Origin: Bacteroidales bacterium
GTDB taxonomy: Bacteria > Bacteroidota > Bacteroidia > Bacteroidales > UBA12077
Length of the DNA stretch: 7,846 nucleotides
Direction of reading: 5' to 3'
NCBI GenBank assembly: GCA_030600865.1
Contig: JAUVUS010000099.1
Coordinates: 1 to 7,846 of the forward strand
The position numbers and the translations under genes were made by a program. The notes beneath the pieces are model-generated. The model made no database searches. It saw only the letters and a list, made by a program, of their open reading frames with translations, and had not been told where the DNA came from. Of the stretch, positions 1-5,872 are shown one piece after another (the stretch's first letter is position 1; each line of letters starts with the position of its first letter).

Positions 1-582
1 ACGAATTATAAGATGAGCTCACATAAAGTGGGAGCAACTATTGCTGATGATATTCTTTACAAATCGCTGGTTGTAATTGTACTTGCTCTTATTTTAATGT
101 TCGTTTATATCTTTATTAGATTTAGAAACTGGCAATATGGTTTAGGTGCAATTACTGCATTACTGCACGATGTATTGATAATTCTTGGTATTTTCTCATT
201 AACATGGGGCATATTACCATTCTCGTTAGAAATTGATCAGGCATTTATTGCAGCAATTCTGATGGTTGTAGGTTATTCTATAAATGATACGGTAGTTGTA
301 TTCGACCGTATCAGGGAATATGTAACATTATACCCAAAACGTGATCGACATACAATTTTAAATGATGCTTTAAATAGTACATTGAGTCGTACATTCAGTA
401 CATCGTTAAGTACATTTATAGTATTGCTTGCCATCTTTATTTTTGGTGGTGAAGTAATTCGTGGATTCGTATTTGCATTATTAATTGGTGTGGCTGTTGG
501 TACATATTCATCATTGTTTATTGCAACACCTGTTGTATTTGATACAGTTCACAAAAAAGACGAAAAGAAAAATAAGAAATAA
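1..582 (+). CDS. secF: Protein translocase SecDF/SecF, C-terminal part (5' end outside window)
   Basis: This is the membrane part of the proton-driven SecDF complex, which helps SecYEG pull exported proteins across the inner membrane. The reading frame is open to the first base, so the gene starts before the window; 193 residues are visible. The first visible residues, TNYKMSSHKVGATIADDI, run straight into the SecF periplasmic-to-membrane junction, so the ATG at 13 is internal rather than a real start. Family marks are the GATIADDI region, ALLHDVLIILG, the YSINDTVVVFDRIRE segment around the fourth transmembrane stretch, LNSTLSRTFSTSLST, and a last helix ending GTYSSLFIATPVV. About five hydrophobic segments are visible, followed by a short lysine-rich cytosolic tail. 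Bacteroidota usually carry SecD and SecF fused as one long SecDF protein; whether that holds here cannot be seen. A strong terminator follows 20 nt after the stop, so this gene ends its transcription unit. Confidence 0.95.
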   Translation, partial: TNYKMSSHKVGATIADDILYKSLVVIVLALILMFVYIFIRFRNWQYGLGAITALLHDVLIILGIFSLTWGILPFSLEIDQAFIAAILMVVGYSINDTVVVFDRIREYVTLYPKRDRHTILNDALNSTLSRTFSTSLSTFIVLLAIFIFGGEVIRGFVFALLIGVAVGTYSSLFIATPVVFDTVHKKDEKKNKK

Positions 583-602
583 AATTATATCTTTTATAAT
601 TG

Positions 603-633
603 AAAAGCCCCTTAACTTAGGGGCTTTTTTTTT
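603..633 (+). terminator. Rho-independent terminator after secDF
   Basis: A perfect 10-bp stem AAAAGCCCCT / AGGGGCTTTT (603-612 with 619-628) closes a 6-nt loop, TAACTT. The downstream arm runs into a tract of nine T (625-633). It lies 20 nt beyond the secDF stop and is the clearest intrinsic terminator in the window. On the minus strand the A-run at 603-606 gives only a short T tract, so it works mainly on the plus strand. Confidence 0.93.
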
Positions 634-712
634 GTTTAAATCCAAGCTTTTTAATAAAATTAAGAGACCAAATCTAAATGAAGGATTAGCTAGGTATTTA
701 AGAAGCTTGAGT

Positions 713-738
713 AGCTAGTTCTTCGGGTTCAACGAGCT
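713..738. repeat. Imperfect inverted repeat / hairpin upstream of tatA
   Basis: AGCT-a-GTT at 713-720 pairs with AAC-g-AGCT at 731-738. This gives seven base pairs with one A/G mismatch and a 10-nt loop. The loop holds TTCGG, so an alternative C(UUCG)G tetraloop at 721-726 is possible. No T tract follows, so it is not an intrinsic terminator. It could be a protein-binding site or a leader structure, or have no function. Confidence 0.35.
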
Positions 739-827
739 CCTATTGCACTATCTTAGAAATGACAAACAAATCAAATTGTAACAGGAAAAATTAAAGATAT
801 AATTTATAAAGCGAGTTAAACAAAATG

Positions 828-835
828 TATATTTG
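828..835 (+). promoter_or_regulatory. Candidate Bacteroidota promoter -7 box for the tatA operon
   Basis: TATATTTG fits the Bacteroidota sigma-ABfr -7 consensus TAnnTTTG exactly. The -33 box is weak: the best match is TTTA at 803-806, with a 21-nt spacer. The box ends only 11 nt before the tatA start codon, so a transcript from here would have a leader of only a few bases. That, plus the weak -33 box, keeps confidence moderate. It is the only full -7 match I found between the secDF terminator and tatA. Confidence 0.45.
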
Positions 836-846
836 TAGAAACTGAT

Positions 847-1095
847 ATGATGTTAGATATTTTTCTTTTTATAAGCGGACAAGAAATTTTTATTATTCTT
901 TTAATAGTATTACTGTTATTTGGGGCGAATAAAATTCCTGAAATAGCTCGTGGACTTGGAAAAGGTATGCGTGAGTTTAAGAAAGCCACTGACGATATTA
1001 AAAGAGAAATGAATGATCATACAAATGACCTTAAAAAGGATTTTAAGGAATTGGATGATGATATTAAAAAAGTAAAAGAAGATCTAAAAGGATAA
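847..1095 (+). CDS. tatA: Sec-independent (twin-arginine) translocase subunit, TatA/TatB family
   Basis: This is a small inner-membrane subunit of the Tat system, which exports folded proteins with twin-arginine signals; TatA-type subunits oligomerise to form or weaken the passage next to TatC. At 82 residues it has the family plan: a short N-terminal transmembrane helix (about 8-25), the FG hinge (Phe25-Gly26), an amphipathic helix [20 protein letters not shown] (28-47), then a highly charged Lys/Asp/Glu helical tail. The polar residue 12 positions before the hinge is Glu13. E. coli TatA has Gln and TatB has Glu at this place, so assignment to TatA rather than TatB rests on the short tail. 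Two adjacent ATG codons (847 and 850) could start it; neither has an SD site, as is common in Bacteroidota. No tatC lies in the window. It is the first gene of a five-gene operon, 19 nt before the antiporter. Confidence 0.9.
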   Translation: MMLDIFLFISGQEIFIILLIVLLLFGANKIPEIARGLGKGMREFKKATDDIKREMNDHTNDLKKDFKELDDDIKKVKEDLKG

Positions 1096-1114
1096 CGAAT
1101 TGCACTTCTAATTT

Positions 1115-2062
1115 ATGGATTACATTTTTCTATTTCTTGGTTTTGTTTTATTAATGTTAAGTGGCGACTTCTTAGTAAGGGGGAGCGTTTCGCTTGCTGG
1201 ACATTTTAAAGTTTCAAAATTAGTAATAGGGCTTGTTGTGGTTTCGTTTGGTACTTCTGCACCGGAACTGGTTGTAAGTTTAGATGCTGCAATTATGGGA
1301 CATCCTGATATAGCAATTGGGAATGTAATAGGTTCAAATATTGCCAATATTGCACTGGTGCTGGGTTTAACAGCCATTATCCTTCCAATTAAAGTTACGA
1401 AAAAATCAATTCGCTTTGATTGGTCTGTAATGATGTTAATTAGTTTCCTCTTTTTTATTTTTTGTATCACTAACTCAAAATTGGAATTTTACGAAGGCAT
1501 AATCTTCATTATTATTTTGTTTGCATTTCTTTTTAGATCGATTCACAAATCAAGAAAAGAGAAATTAAAAACCCTTGAAGAATCAATACTTCCAAAGTAT
1601 AGTTTATTTGTTTCAATTATATTAGTTATTGCTGCTGTAATTGGATTAATATATGGTGCTAAATTTCTAGTGAGAGGAGCATCAAATATTGCAAAAGAAA
1701 TGGGTGTTGATGACAGGATAATTTCGGTTTCTGTAATTGCCTTAGGGACAAGTTTGCCTGAATTGGCAACATCAATAGCTGCTGCTATCCGAAAAGAACT
1801 GGATATTTTTATTGGAAATATAATCGGATCAAATATTTTTAATATTCTTGCTATACTTGGTCTAACAAGTATTGTAAAATCTATAGATGTCAATCCTATG
1901 GTATTAAAATTTGATATTTTCTGGATGTTAGGAATACCATTACTTTTATTTTTATTTCTTTTGCCTTTAAGAAAAGCTATGATAACCCGATGGAAAGGAT
2001 TGGTTTTTGTGGCAATATATATTACTTACATTTTTTTAGCGTTTGCTATAAAAGGGGCTTAA
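1115..2062 (+). CDS. Sodium/calcium antiporter of the CaCA family (YrbG-like)
   Basis: This is an inner-membrane cation antiporter expected to exchange Na+ (or H+) for Ca2+. It has 315 residues and about ten hydrophobic segments, matching the usual length of bacterial YrbG/NCX_Mj-type exchangers. The two inverted alpha repeats that form the ion site are both intact. Alpha-1 has GTSAPE (46-51) and GNVIGSNIANI (69-79). Alpha-2 has GTSLPE (211-216) and GNIIGSNIFNI (234-244). The acidic residues Glu51 and Glu216 and the Asn/Ser residues of GSN are those that bind cations in the family. A short charged loop (KSRKEKLKTLEES, about 145-157) separates the halves, without the large regulatory domain of eukaryotic NCX. 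The start is the ATG at 1115, leading directly into the first membrane helix. It sits 17 nt before the lolD-like gene and is probably co-transcribed. Ion specificity is inferred from the family, not shown. Confidence 0.92.
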   Translation: MDYIFLFLGFVLLMLSGDFLVRGSVSLAGHFKVSKLVIGLVVVSFGTSAPELVVSLDAAIMGHPDIAIGNVIGSNIANIALVLGLTAIILPIKVTKKSIRFDWSVMMLISFLFFIFCITNSKLEFYEGIIFIIILFAFLFRSIHKSRKEKLKTLEESILPKYSLFVSIILVIAAVIGLIYGAKFLVRGASNIAKEMGVDDRIISVSVIALGTSLPELATSIAAAIRKELDIFIGNIIGSNIFNILAILGLTSIVKSIDVNPMVLKFDIFWMLGIPLLLFLFLLPLRKAMITRWKGLVFVAIYITYIFLAFAIKGA

Positions 2063-2079
2063 CTTAAAAATTATAATCA

Positions 2080-2733
2080 ATGATTGTAGCTAAAAATATA
2101 AAGAAATCTTATGGTGATGTACAAGTTTTAAAGGGAATTGATTTAGAAATAAAAAAAGGAGAAATTGTTTCTATTGTAGGTCCTAGTGGTGCAGGAAAAA
2201 CTACATTTCTTCAAATACTTGGAACGTTAAGTCGTCCTGATTCGGGTCAAATTCTATTTGATAATAATAAAGTTAGTTATTATAAAGACAAACAATTAGC
2301 ATCATTCCGAAATAAAAACATTGGTTTTGTATTTCAATTTCATCATCTTTTACCGGAATTTACTGCATTAGAAAATGTTTGTATTCCTGCTTTTATTGGT
2401 AAAATGCCGAGAGAAAAAGCTGAGAAAAAAGCTAAAGAAATATTAACATTTTTAGGACTCGATCATCGAATTGATCATAAACCAAATGAATTATCGGGTG
2501 GTGAACAGCAGCGTGTTGCGGTAGCAAGAGCATTAATTAATGATCCATCGGTTATATTTGCCGATGAACCATCAGGAAACCTTGATTCTGAAAATAAAAA
2601 AGAACTTCATGATTTGTTCTTTTCACTTCGCGATAAATATAATCCTTCAATCGTAATCGTTACACACGATGAAAATTTAGCGAATATGGCTGATAAAAAA
2701 TTAACCATGAAAGACGGTTTATTTATTTCTTGA
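2080..2733 (+). CDS. lolD: ABC transporter ATP-binding protein, LolD/MacB-like
   Basis: This is a cytosolic ATPase subunit that would power a LolCDE-type lipoprotein release complex or a related MacB-type exporter. It has 217 residues, a single nucleotide-binding domain with no membrane segment. All motifs are intact: Walker A GPSGAGKT (34-41), Q-loop Gln86 in [12 protein letters not shown], signature LSGGEQ (138-143), Walker B VIFADE (158-163), D-loop GNLD (166-169) and switch His196 in [22 protein letters not shown] and the short length are typical of the LolD/MacB/FtsE branch. No permease (LolC/LolE or FtsX-like) gene is in the window, so the partner must be encoded elsewhere and the exact substrate is unproven. 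The start is the ATG at 2080, 17 nt after the antiporter stop; the TGA stop is 2 nt before the next ATG. An FtsE identity is less likely but cannot be excluded from sequence alone. Confidence 0.88.
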   Translation: MIVAKNIKKSYGDVQVLKGIDLEIKKGEIVSIVGPSGAGKTTFLQILGTLSRPDSGQILFDNNKVSYYKDKQLASFRNKNIGFVFQFHHLLPEFTALENVCIPAFIGKMPREKAEKKAKEILTFLGLDHRIDHKPNELSGGEQQRVAVARALINDPSVIFADEPSGNLDSENKKELHDLFFSLRDKYNPSIVIVTHDENLANMADKKLTMKDGLFIS

Positions 2734-2735
2734 AA

Positions 2736-3515
2736 ATGAGTGTTGCGCAAGAATTAATCGAAATAAAAGATTTTTTAAACGAAAAAGCCGATAAATATAA
2801 TCATCCGGATTTTATTGAAACTGATCCTATTCAAATACCACATTTATTTTCTGATAAAAATGATATAGAGATTTCCGCTTTTTTTGCATCGACTATTGCA
2901 TGGGGACAAAGAACTACCATAATTAAAAATATGCAAAAGTTAATGGCTCTGATGGATCATGATCCTTACGAGTTTATTATGAATAGTTCTGAAAAAGATT
3001 TAGATCGATTTAATCATTTTAAACATCGTACTTTTAATGGCGAAGATTGTAGGTTTTTTATTCGATCGATTAAAAATATTTATAAAAATCATGAAGGACT
3101 AGGTAGTTTGTTTCAGGAAATTTATTCAAAAGAAAAAGACATTTTTAAGACTTTAATTGGTTTTAGAGAAGTCTTTTTTGAAATTCAACATCCCGAAAGA
3201 ACCCAAAAGCATGTATCAAATGTTTTAAAGGGCGCATCAGCAAAAAAGTTAAATATGTTTTTACGCTGGATGGTTCGAAAAGATAATAACGGAGTTGATT
3301 TTGGCTTATGGAGTAAAATACCTATGTCTGATTTATTTTTACCTCTGGATGTACATACCGGAAATGTTGCCCGAAAATTAGGTTTGCTGAAAAGAAACCA
3401 AAACGACTGGAAAGCTGTTAAAGAAGTGACTGAAATATTAAGGAAATTTAATCCGGATGATCCAGTAAAATATGATTTTGCTTTATTTGGATTAGGAGTT
3501 TTTGAAAAGTTTTGA
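2736..3515 (+). CDS. DUF2400 / TIGR02757 family protein of unknown function
   Basis: A 259-residue soluble protein, close to the usual family length, with no signal peptide or membrane segment. Family blocks visible are SDKNDIEISAFFASTIAWGQR (39-59), KGASAKKLNMFLRWMVRK (165-182) followed by VDFGLW (187-192), LPLDVHTGNVARKLGLL (202-218) and FNPDDPVKYDFALFGLGV (238-255). No biochemical function is established to my knowledge. The block around Asp205, with the Asp-x-His-x(3)-Ala-Arg-Lys-Leu-Gly pattern, recalls the catalytic-Asp segment of HhH-GPD DNA glycosylases (VDTH..R...RLG), but there is no terminal 4Fe-4S cysteine cluster; this link is inference. Start choice: a TTG at 2730 overlapping the lolD stop is possible, but the ATG at 2736, giving MSVAQELIEIK, leaves a clean 2-nt gap and is preferred. 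The gene lies 3 nt before the tRNA methyltransferase gene and is very probably translated from the same mRNA. Confidence 0.88.
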   Translation: MSVAQELIEIKDFLNEKADKYNHPDFIETDPIQIPHLFSDKNDIEISAFFASTIAWGQRTTIIKNMQKLMALMDHDPYEFIMNSSEKDLDRFNHFKHRTFNGEDCRFFIRSIKNIYKNHEGLGSLFQEIYSKEKDIFKTLIGFREVFFEIQHPERTQKHVSNVLKGASAKKLNMFLRWMVRKDNNGVDFGLWSKIPMSDLFLPLDVHTGNVARKLGLLKRNQNDWKAVKEVTEILRKFNPDDPVKYDFALFGLGVFEKF

Positions 3516-3518
3516 TTT

Positions 3519-4232
3519 ATGCCAAACGATTATTTCAAGTTCAAACAATTTACTATTCATCAGGATAAATGTGCCATGAAAGTTGGTACAGATGGAGTAT
3601 TGCTGGGTGCATGGGCAAATTGTGAAAATGCAAAAAACATTTTGGACATTGGAACAGGAACCGGACTTATCGCTTTAATGCTGGCTCAAAGATCAAAAAC
3701 AAATATTGATGCTATTGAAATTGACGAAGTGGCATGCAGACAAGCGAAGGAAAATGTAGGAAATTCGTTATGGAGAGAAAGAATTGAAATTATAAATAAA
3801 TCTTTTCAAAATTTTTCAAAATCGACAAATAATAAATATGATTTAATTGTTTCAAATCCACCATATTTTCAAAATTCGCTATTTGCTCCTGATAAAAAAA
3901 GAACTGATGCCCGGCATAATTCGAATCTTGAATTAGAAGATATCATTGATGGCGCAAAAAAACTATTAGATGAAGAGGGAATCTTAAGTCTCATATTGCC
4001 TTACCTGGAAGGTAACATGGTTATATTAAAATCTTTTGAGAAAGGATTGTATTGTATTCGTCAAACAAAGGTTTTGCCAAAGCCAAATCGCGAACCCAAA
4101 AGGTTATTACTTGAATTTATGAAAATTAAAAAACCGCTTATTGAACAAGAAATAATAATTGAGCTCAACAAGCGGCATGAATATTCTGAAGCTTATAAAA
4201 ACCTTACAAAGGATTTTTACTTGGCTTTTTAA
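3519..4232 (+). CDS. trmN6: tRNA1(Val) (adenine(37)-N6)-methyltransferase, TrmN6/YfiC-like
   Basis: This is an S-adenosylmethionine-dependent enzyme predicted to methylate N6 of adenine 37, next to the anticodon of tRNA-Val. It has 237 residues. The N-terminal signature FKQFTIHQDKCAMKVGTDG (8-26) is the family hallmark and leads to LLGAW. The Rossmann SAM-binding motif I is DIGTGTG (43-49), the acidic end of strand 2 is EID (67-69), and the N6-adenine catalytic motif NPPY is at 113-116. The family ARH motif follows (131-133). It is last in the five-gene operon, 3 nt after the DUF2400 stop; the ATG at 3519 gives the expected family N-terminus. Its TAA stop (4230-4232) overlaps the stop of the convergent dehydrogenase. 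No intrinsic terminator is visible after it. Substrate is assigned by family; related proteins could methylate another RNA. Confidence 0.9.
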   Translation: MPNDYFKFKQFTIHQDKCAMKVGTDGVLLGAWANCENAKNILDIGTGTGLIALMLAQRSKTNIDAIEIDEVACRQAKENVGNSLWRERIEIINKSFQNFSKSTNNKYDLIVSNPPYFQNSLFAPDKKRTDARHNSNLELEDIIDGAKKLLDEEGILSLILPYLEGNMVILKSFEKGLYCIRQTKVLPKPNREPKRLLLEFMKIKKPLIEQEIIIELNKRHEYSEAYKNLTKDFYLAF

Positions 4233-5566
4233 TCTAAATCGATTTCTTCCTCAACAAAAACAATTCCGTATTCTTCTAATTCTTTAAGAACCGGTTCGTA
4301 AACATCTTTCATCGTTGGCACAATAACGCCTTTTTGTTTTATAACTCCGGTTAGGAAAAGTTTTGTCGCAATAGCAACAGGAACCCCAACAGTTATCGAC
4401 ATCGCCGTATGAACCTGATCTTTACCAATTACTACTAACGATGAGGTAATTCGCTTGTTTTTACCATTTAACTTATAGTCAAATTGATGCTGCATGACAA
4501 TCATATCTTTATCCTCAGAACCCAGAGCCCATTTTTCTTCTAATAATTTTTGAAGAATCTGTGCTGGAGTTGCATTTGGCATTCCGGTTTTAGTATCTTC
4601 GAAAATGCCTAACCATTTTAATCTGCTCATAGTTTCCGACTCCATGTCTATTCCAACATAGTTACAAAGTTTTTGCTCAACGGAATCTTTTTCGTCATAA
4701 GGTAAAAAGCTGTTGATAAACTCTCTATATGTTATATTTTCAGAGTTCTCGATTGCATAAGTATCATCAGTTGCGCCTAGTTGTACAAATACGTTCCATC
4801 CGGCACAATAACCCGGACGACGTAATGTTCCACGTAATAATGTTGGGATATCTTCAAGACCATAAGTCTCTCTATAGCCTAACGAATCTCTGTTTGGATA
4901 CATTTCAAATTCACCAACATCTAATATCGACATTTTCTCAATTCTTCGGAATAGTTGATTGTATGGAACGAACTTATAATTGCCATTATCAATATATTGG
5001 GCAACAGATTGTCCTGCAACTACTACGTTTCTTGGATTCCAGGTGAATTTATAATTCCATGGATTATTATCAAACTCTGGAGCAACCAGTCCTCCGGTGC
5101 TGGATTTAAAAGCAACCATTTCGCCACCTTTGGCTCTTATTTCATCAATAACTTTCATGGCCGACATGTGATCAATTCCAGGATCAACACCGATTTCATT
5201 TAATAGAAGCAATCCTTTTTCAACAGCTTTTTCATGTAATCCTTTTATATCTTTCGAAACATACGAAGCTGTAATCATATGTTTGCCAAATTCAACACAT
5301 TTTTCTGCAACCAGAAAGTGAAATCTTGCAGGGAGCATTGAGATTACCACGTCTGTATTCTTTACTTCTTCTAAAAGTTGTTGTTCGTTGAAAACGTTAA
5401 AAGCAACAGCTTCTCCATTTGGATGATTCCCAATTTTGCGTTTTGCAACCTCAATAGTCCTTTGTCCTATACGAACTTTCCAGTTATATTGACTAGAATG
5501 GTCTAGTAAATATTTTATCAGGCTTGAAGATGATAATCCTGCACCAAGAATTAGTATTTTTTTCAT
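4229..5566 (-). CDS. Saccharopine dehydrogenase, glutamate-forming (Lys9-like) type
   Basis: This is a cytosolic NAD(P)-dependent oxidoreductase. The Lys9 type interconverts saccharopine with aminoadipate semialdehyde plus glutamate, a step of lysine metabolism. It has 445 residues, the size of fungal Lys9. The N-terminal Rossmann motif is GAGLSS (8-13); MLPARFH (77-83) fits the second half of the nucleotide domain. NEIGVDPGIDH (123-133) and GGLVAPE (158-164) match the Lys9 substrate-domain blocks, as do RETYGLEDIPTLLRGTLRRP (232-251) and the C-terminal TVGVPVAIATKLFLTG (392-407). Yeast Lys9 has a YCGGLPAPE block where this protein has SSTGGLVAPE, so substrate preference may differ. The carboxynorspermidine dehydrogenase branch of the superfamily is less likely from these motifs. 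The ATG at 5564-5566 begins MKKILILGAG, directly at the Rossmann strand, with no SD site. No other lysine-pathway gene is visible nearby. The 3' end overlaps trmN6 by 4 bp, tail to tail. Confidence 0.88.
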   Translation of the reverse strand: MKKILILGAGLSSSSLIKYLLDHSSQYNWKVRIGQRTIEVAKRKIGNHPNGEAVAFNVFNEQQLLEEVKNTDVVISMLPARFHFLVAEKCVEFGKHMITASYVSKDIKGLHEKAVEKGLLLLNEIGVDPGIDHMSAMKVIDEIRAKGGEMVAFKSSTGGLVAPEFDNNPWNYKFTWNPRNVVVAGQSVAQYIDNGNYKFVPYNQLFRRIEKMSILDVGEFEMYPNRDSLGYRETYGLEDIPTLLRGTLRRPGYCAGWNVFVQLGATDDTYAIENSENITYREFINSFLPYDEKDSVEQKLCNYVGIDMESETMSRLKWLGIFEDTKTGMPNATPAQILQKLLEEKWALGSEDKDMIVMQHQFDYKLNGKNKRITSSLVVIGKDQVHTAMSITVGVPVAIATKLFLTGVIKQKGVIVPTMKDVYEPVLKELEEYGIVFVEEEIDLD

Positions 5567-5640
5567 AAGAATAACAAGTTACTTTGTAATTATTTAAATT
5601 AAGTTAGGTGCGAATATATAATTATTTTTAAGGAAGAAAA

Positions 5641-5769
5641 ATGGTTTTTGACAGTTTTCCCAAAAAATCAAATATTCATCACATGCAATTGTCTGTATAT
5701 TGCAAAATGTCAGCATGTTGTACGGTTCACGAAAAGTCTAAAAGGCTGTTAAAAGTTTATGTCCTTTAA
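5641..5769 (+). CDS. Possible small ORF, 42 residues, unknown
   Basis: ATG at 5641 opens 42 codons ending in TAA at 5767-5769. The product begins MVFDSFPKKS, has three cysteines (Cys21, Cys26, Cys27), a basic stretch (HEKSKRLLK) and no clear signal or membrane segment. I do not recognise it. Supporting it are a purine-rich SD-like AAGGAAG at 5630-5636, which most genes here lack, and a hairpin with a T-run starting inside its 3' end. Against it: in DNA this AT-rich, an ORF of this length turns up by chance fairly often, and I see no good TAnnTTTG promoter upstream. Listed as a candidate only. Confidence 0.2.
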   Translation: MVFDSFPKKSNIHHMQLSVYCKMSACCTVHEKSKRLLKVYVL

Positions 5770-5777
5770 CAGTTTTT
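5741..5777 (+). terminator. Inverted repeat CTGTTAAA-N11-TTTAACAG with T-run; terminator-like or operator
   Basis: CTGTTAAA at 5746-5753 pairs perfectly with TTTAACAG at 5765-5772 around an 11-nt loop. Allowing two G-T pairs, the stem extends to 5741-5753 / 5765-5777. The 3' arm ends in TTTTT, as in a weak intrinsic terminator on the plus strand, yet no established plus-strand gene ends just upstream. It may therefore end a short unannotated transcript (see the small ORF at 5641), or act as a dyad operator between the divergent genes. Confidence 0.4.
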
Positions 5778-5804
5778 AATATTTATCGAATGAATTTAAA
5801 TAAC

Positions 5805-5829
5805 TATTTTTTCTTTTTAAGAAAAAATA
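5805..5829. repeat. AT-rich perfect inverted repeat, 11-bp arms
   Basis: TATTTTTTCTT (5805-5815) and AAGAAAAAATA (5819-5829) are exact reverse complements around a TTT loop. Only one G-C pair is present in each arm, so RNA stability is low; an A/T-tract DNA-bending or upstream promoter-activation role is more plausible than termination. It lies about 44 nt upstream of the mutS -33 box. Confidence 0.4.
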
Positions 5830-5872
5830 AATTGATTTATAATAATCTGTTAATAAAACGATTTTATTTTTA

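Larger units (their letters stand above)
634..846. other. Intergenic region between secDF terminator and tatA
   Basis: About 210 nt with no convincing coding sequence. Besides the listed hairpin (713-738) and the -7 box (828-835), it holds a TAGCTAG direct repeat at 687-693 and 712-718, whose TAGCTA core is also self-complementary. I looked for a tRNA around the GGGTTCAACGAGCTCC stretch (725-740), because it resembles a T-arm, but found no acceptor, anticodon or D arm. The region probably holds the promoter and leader of the downstream operon. Confidence 0.6.

Noticed and set aside
485..718. 77-codon plus-strand ORF overlapping the end of secDF
   Set aside because: It lies in another frame of secF, runs through the intrinsic terminator at 603-633 and shows no family likeness.
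720..745. tRNA-like T-arm sequence (GGGTTCAACGAGCTCC)
   Set aside because: No matching acceptor stem, D arm or anticodon arm on either strand; T-arm pairing is also poor.
1120..1893. Two minus-strand ORFs of 116 codons each (1120-1470 and 1543-1893) opposite the antiporter
   Set aside because: They are antisense to the two alpha-repeat halves. Their offset (423 nt) does not equal the repeat spacing (495 nt between GTSAPE and GTSLPE), so the equal length is coincidence; no own start signals or domains.
2730..2738. TTG start at 2730 for the DUF2400 gene, overlapping the lolD stop
   Set aside because: The ATG at 2736 is only two codons downstream and leaves a normal 2-nt gap; the extra Met-Lys adds nothing recognisable.
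4729..5203. Two plus-strand ORFs (4729-5046 and 4955-5203) inside the dehydrogenase gene
   Set aside because: Antisense shadows of a clearly conserved gene; their products look like composition-driven, His/Ile-rich sequence with no domain.
5617..5653. Perfect TATAAT (5617-5622) and TTGACA (5648-5653) resembling E. coli promoter boxes
   Set aside because: Wrong order and spacing to each other, and Bacteroidota use TTTG/TAnnTTTG promoters; expected by chance in such AT-rich DNA.
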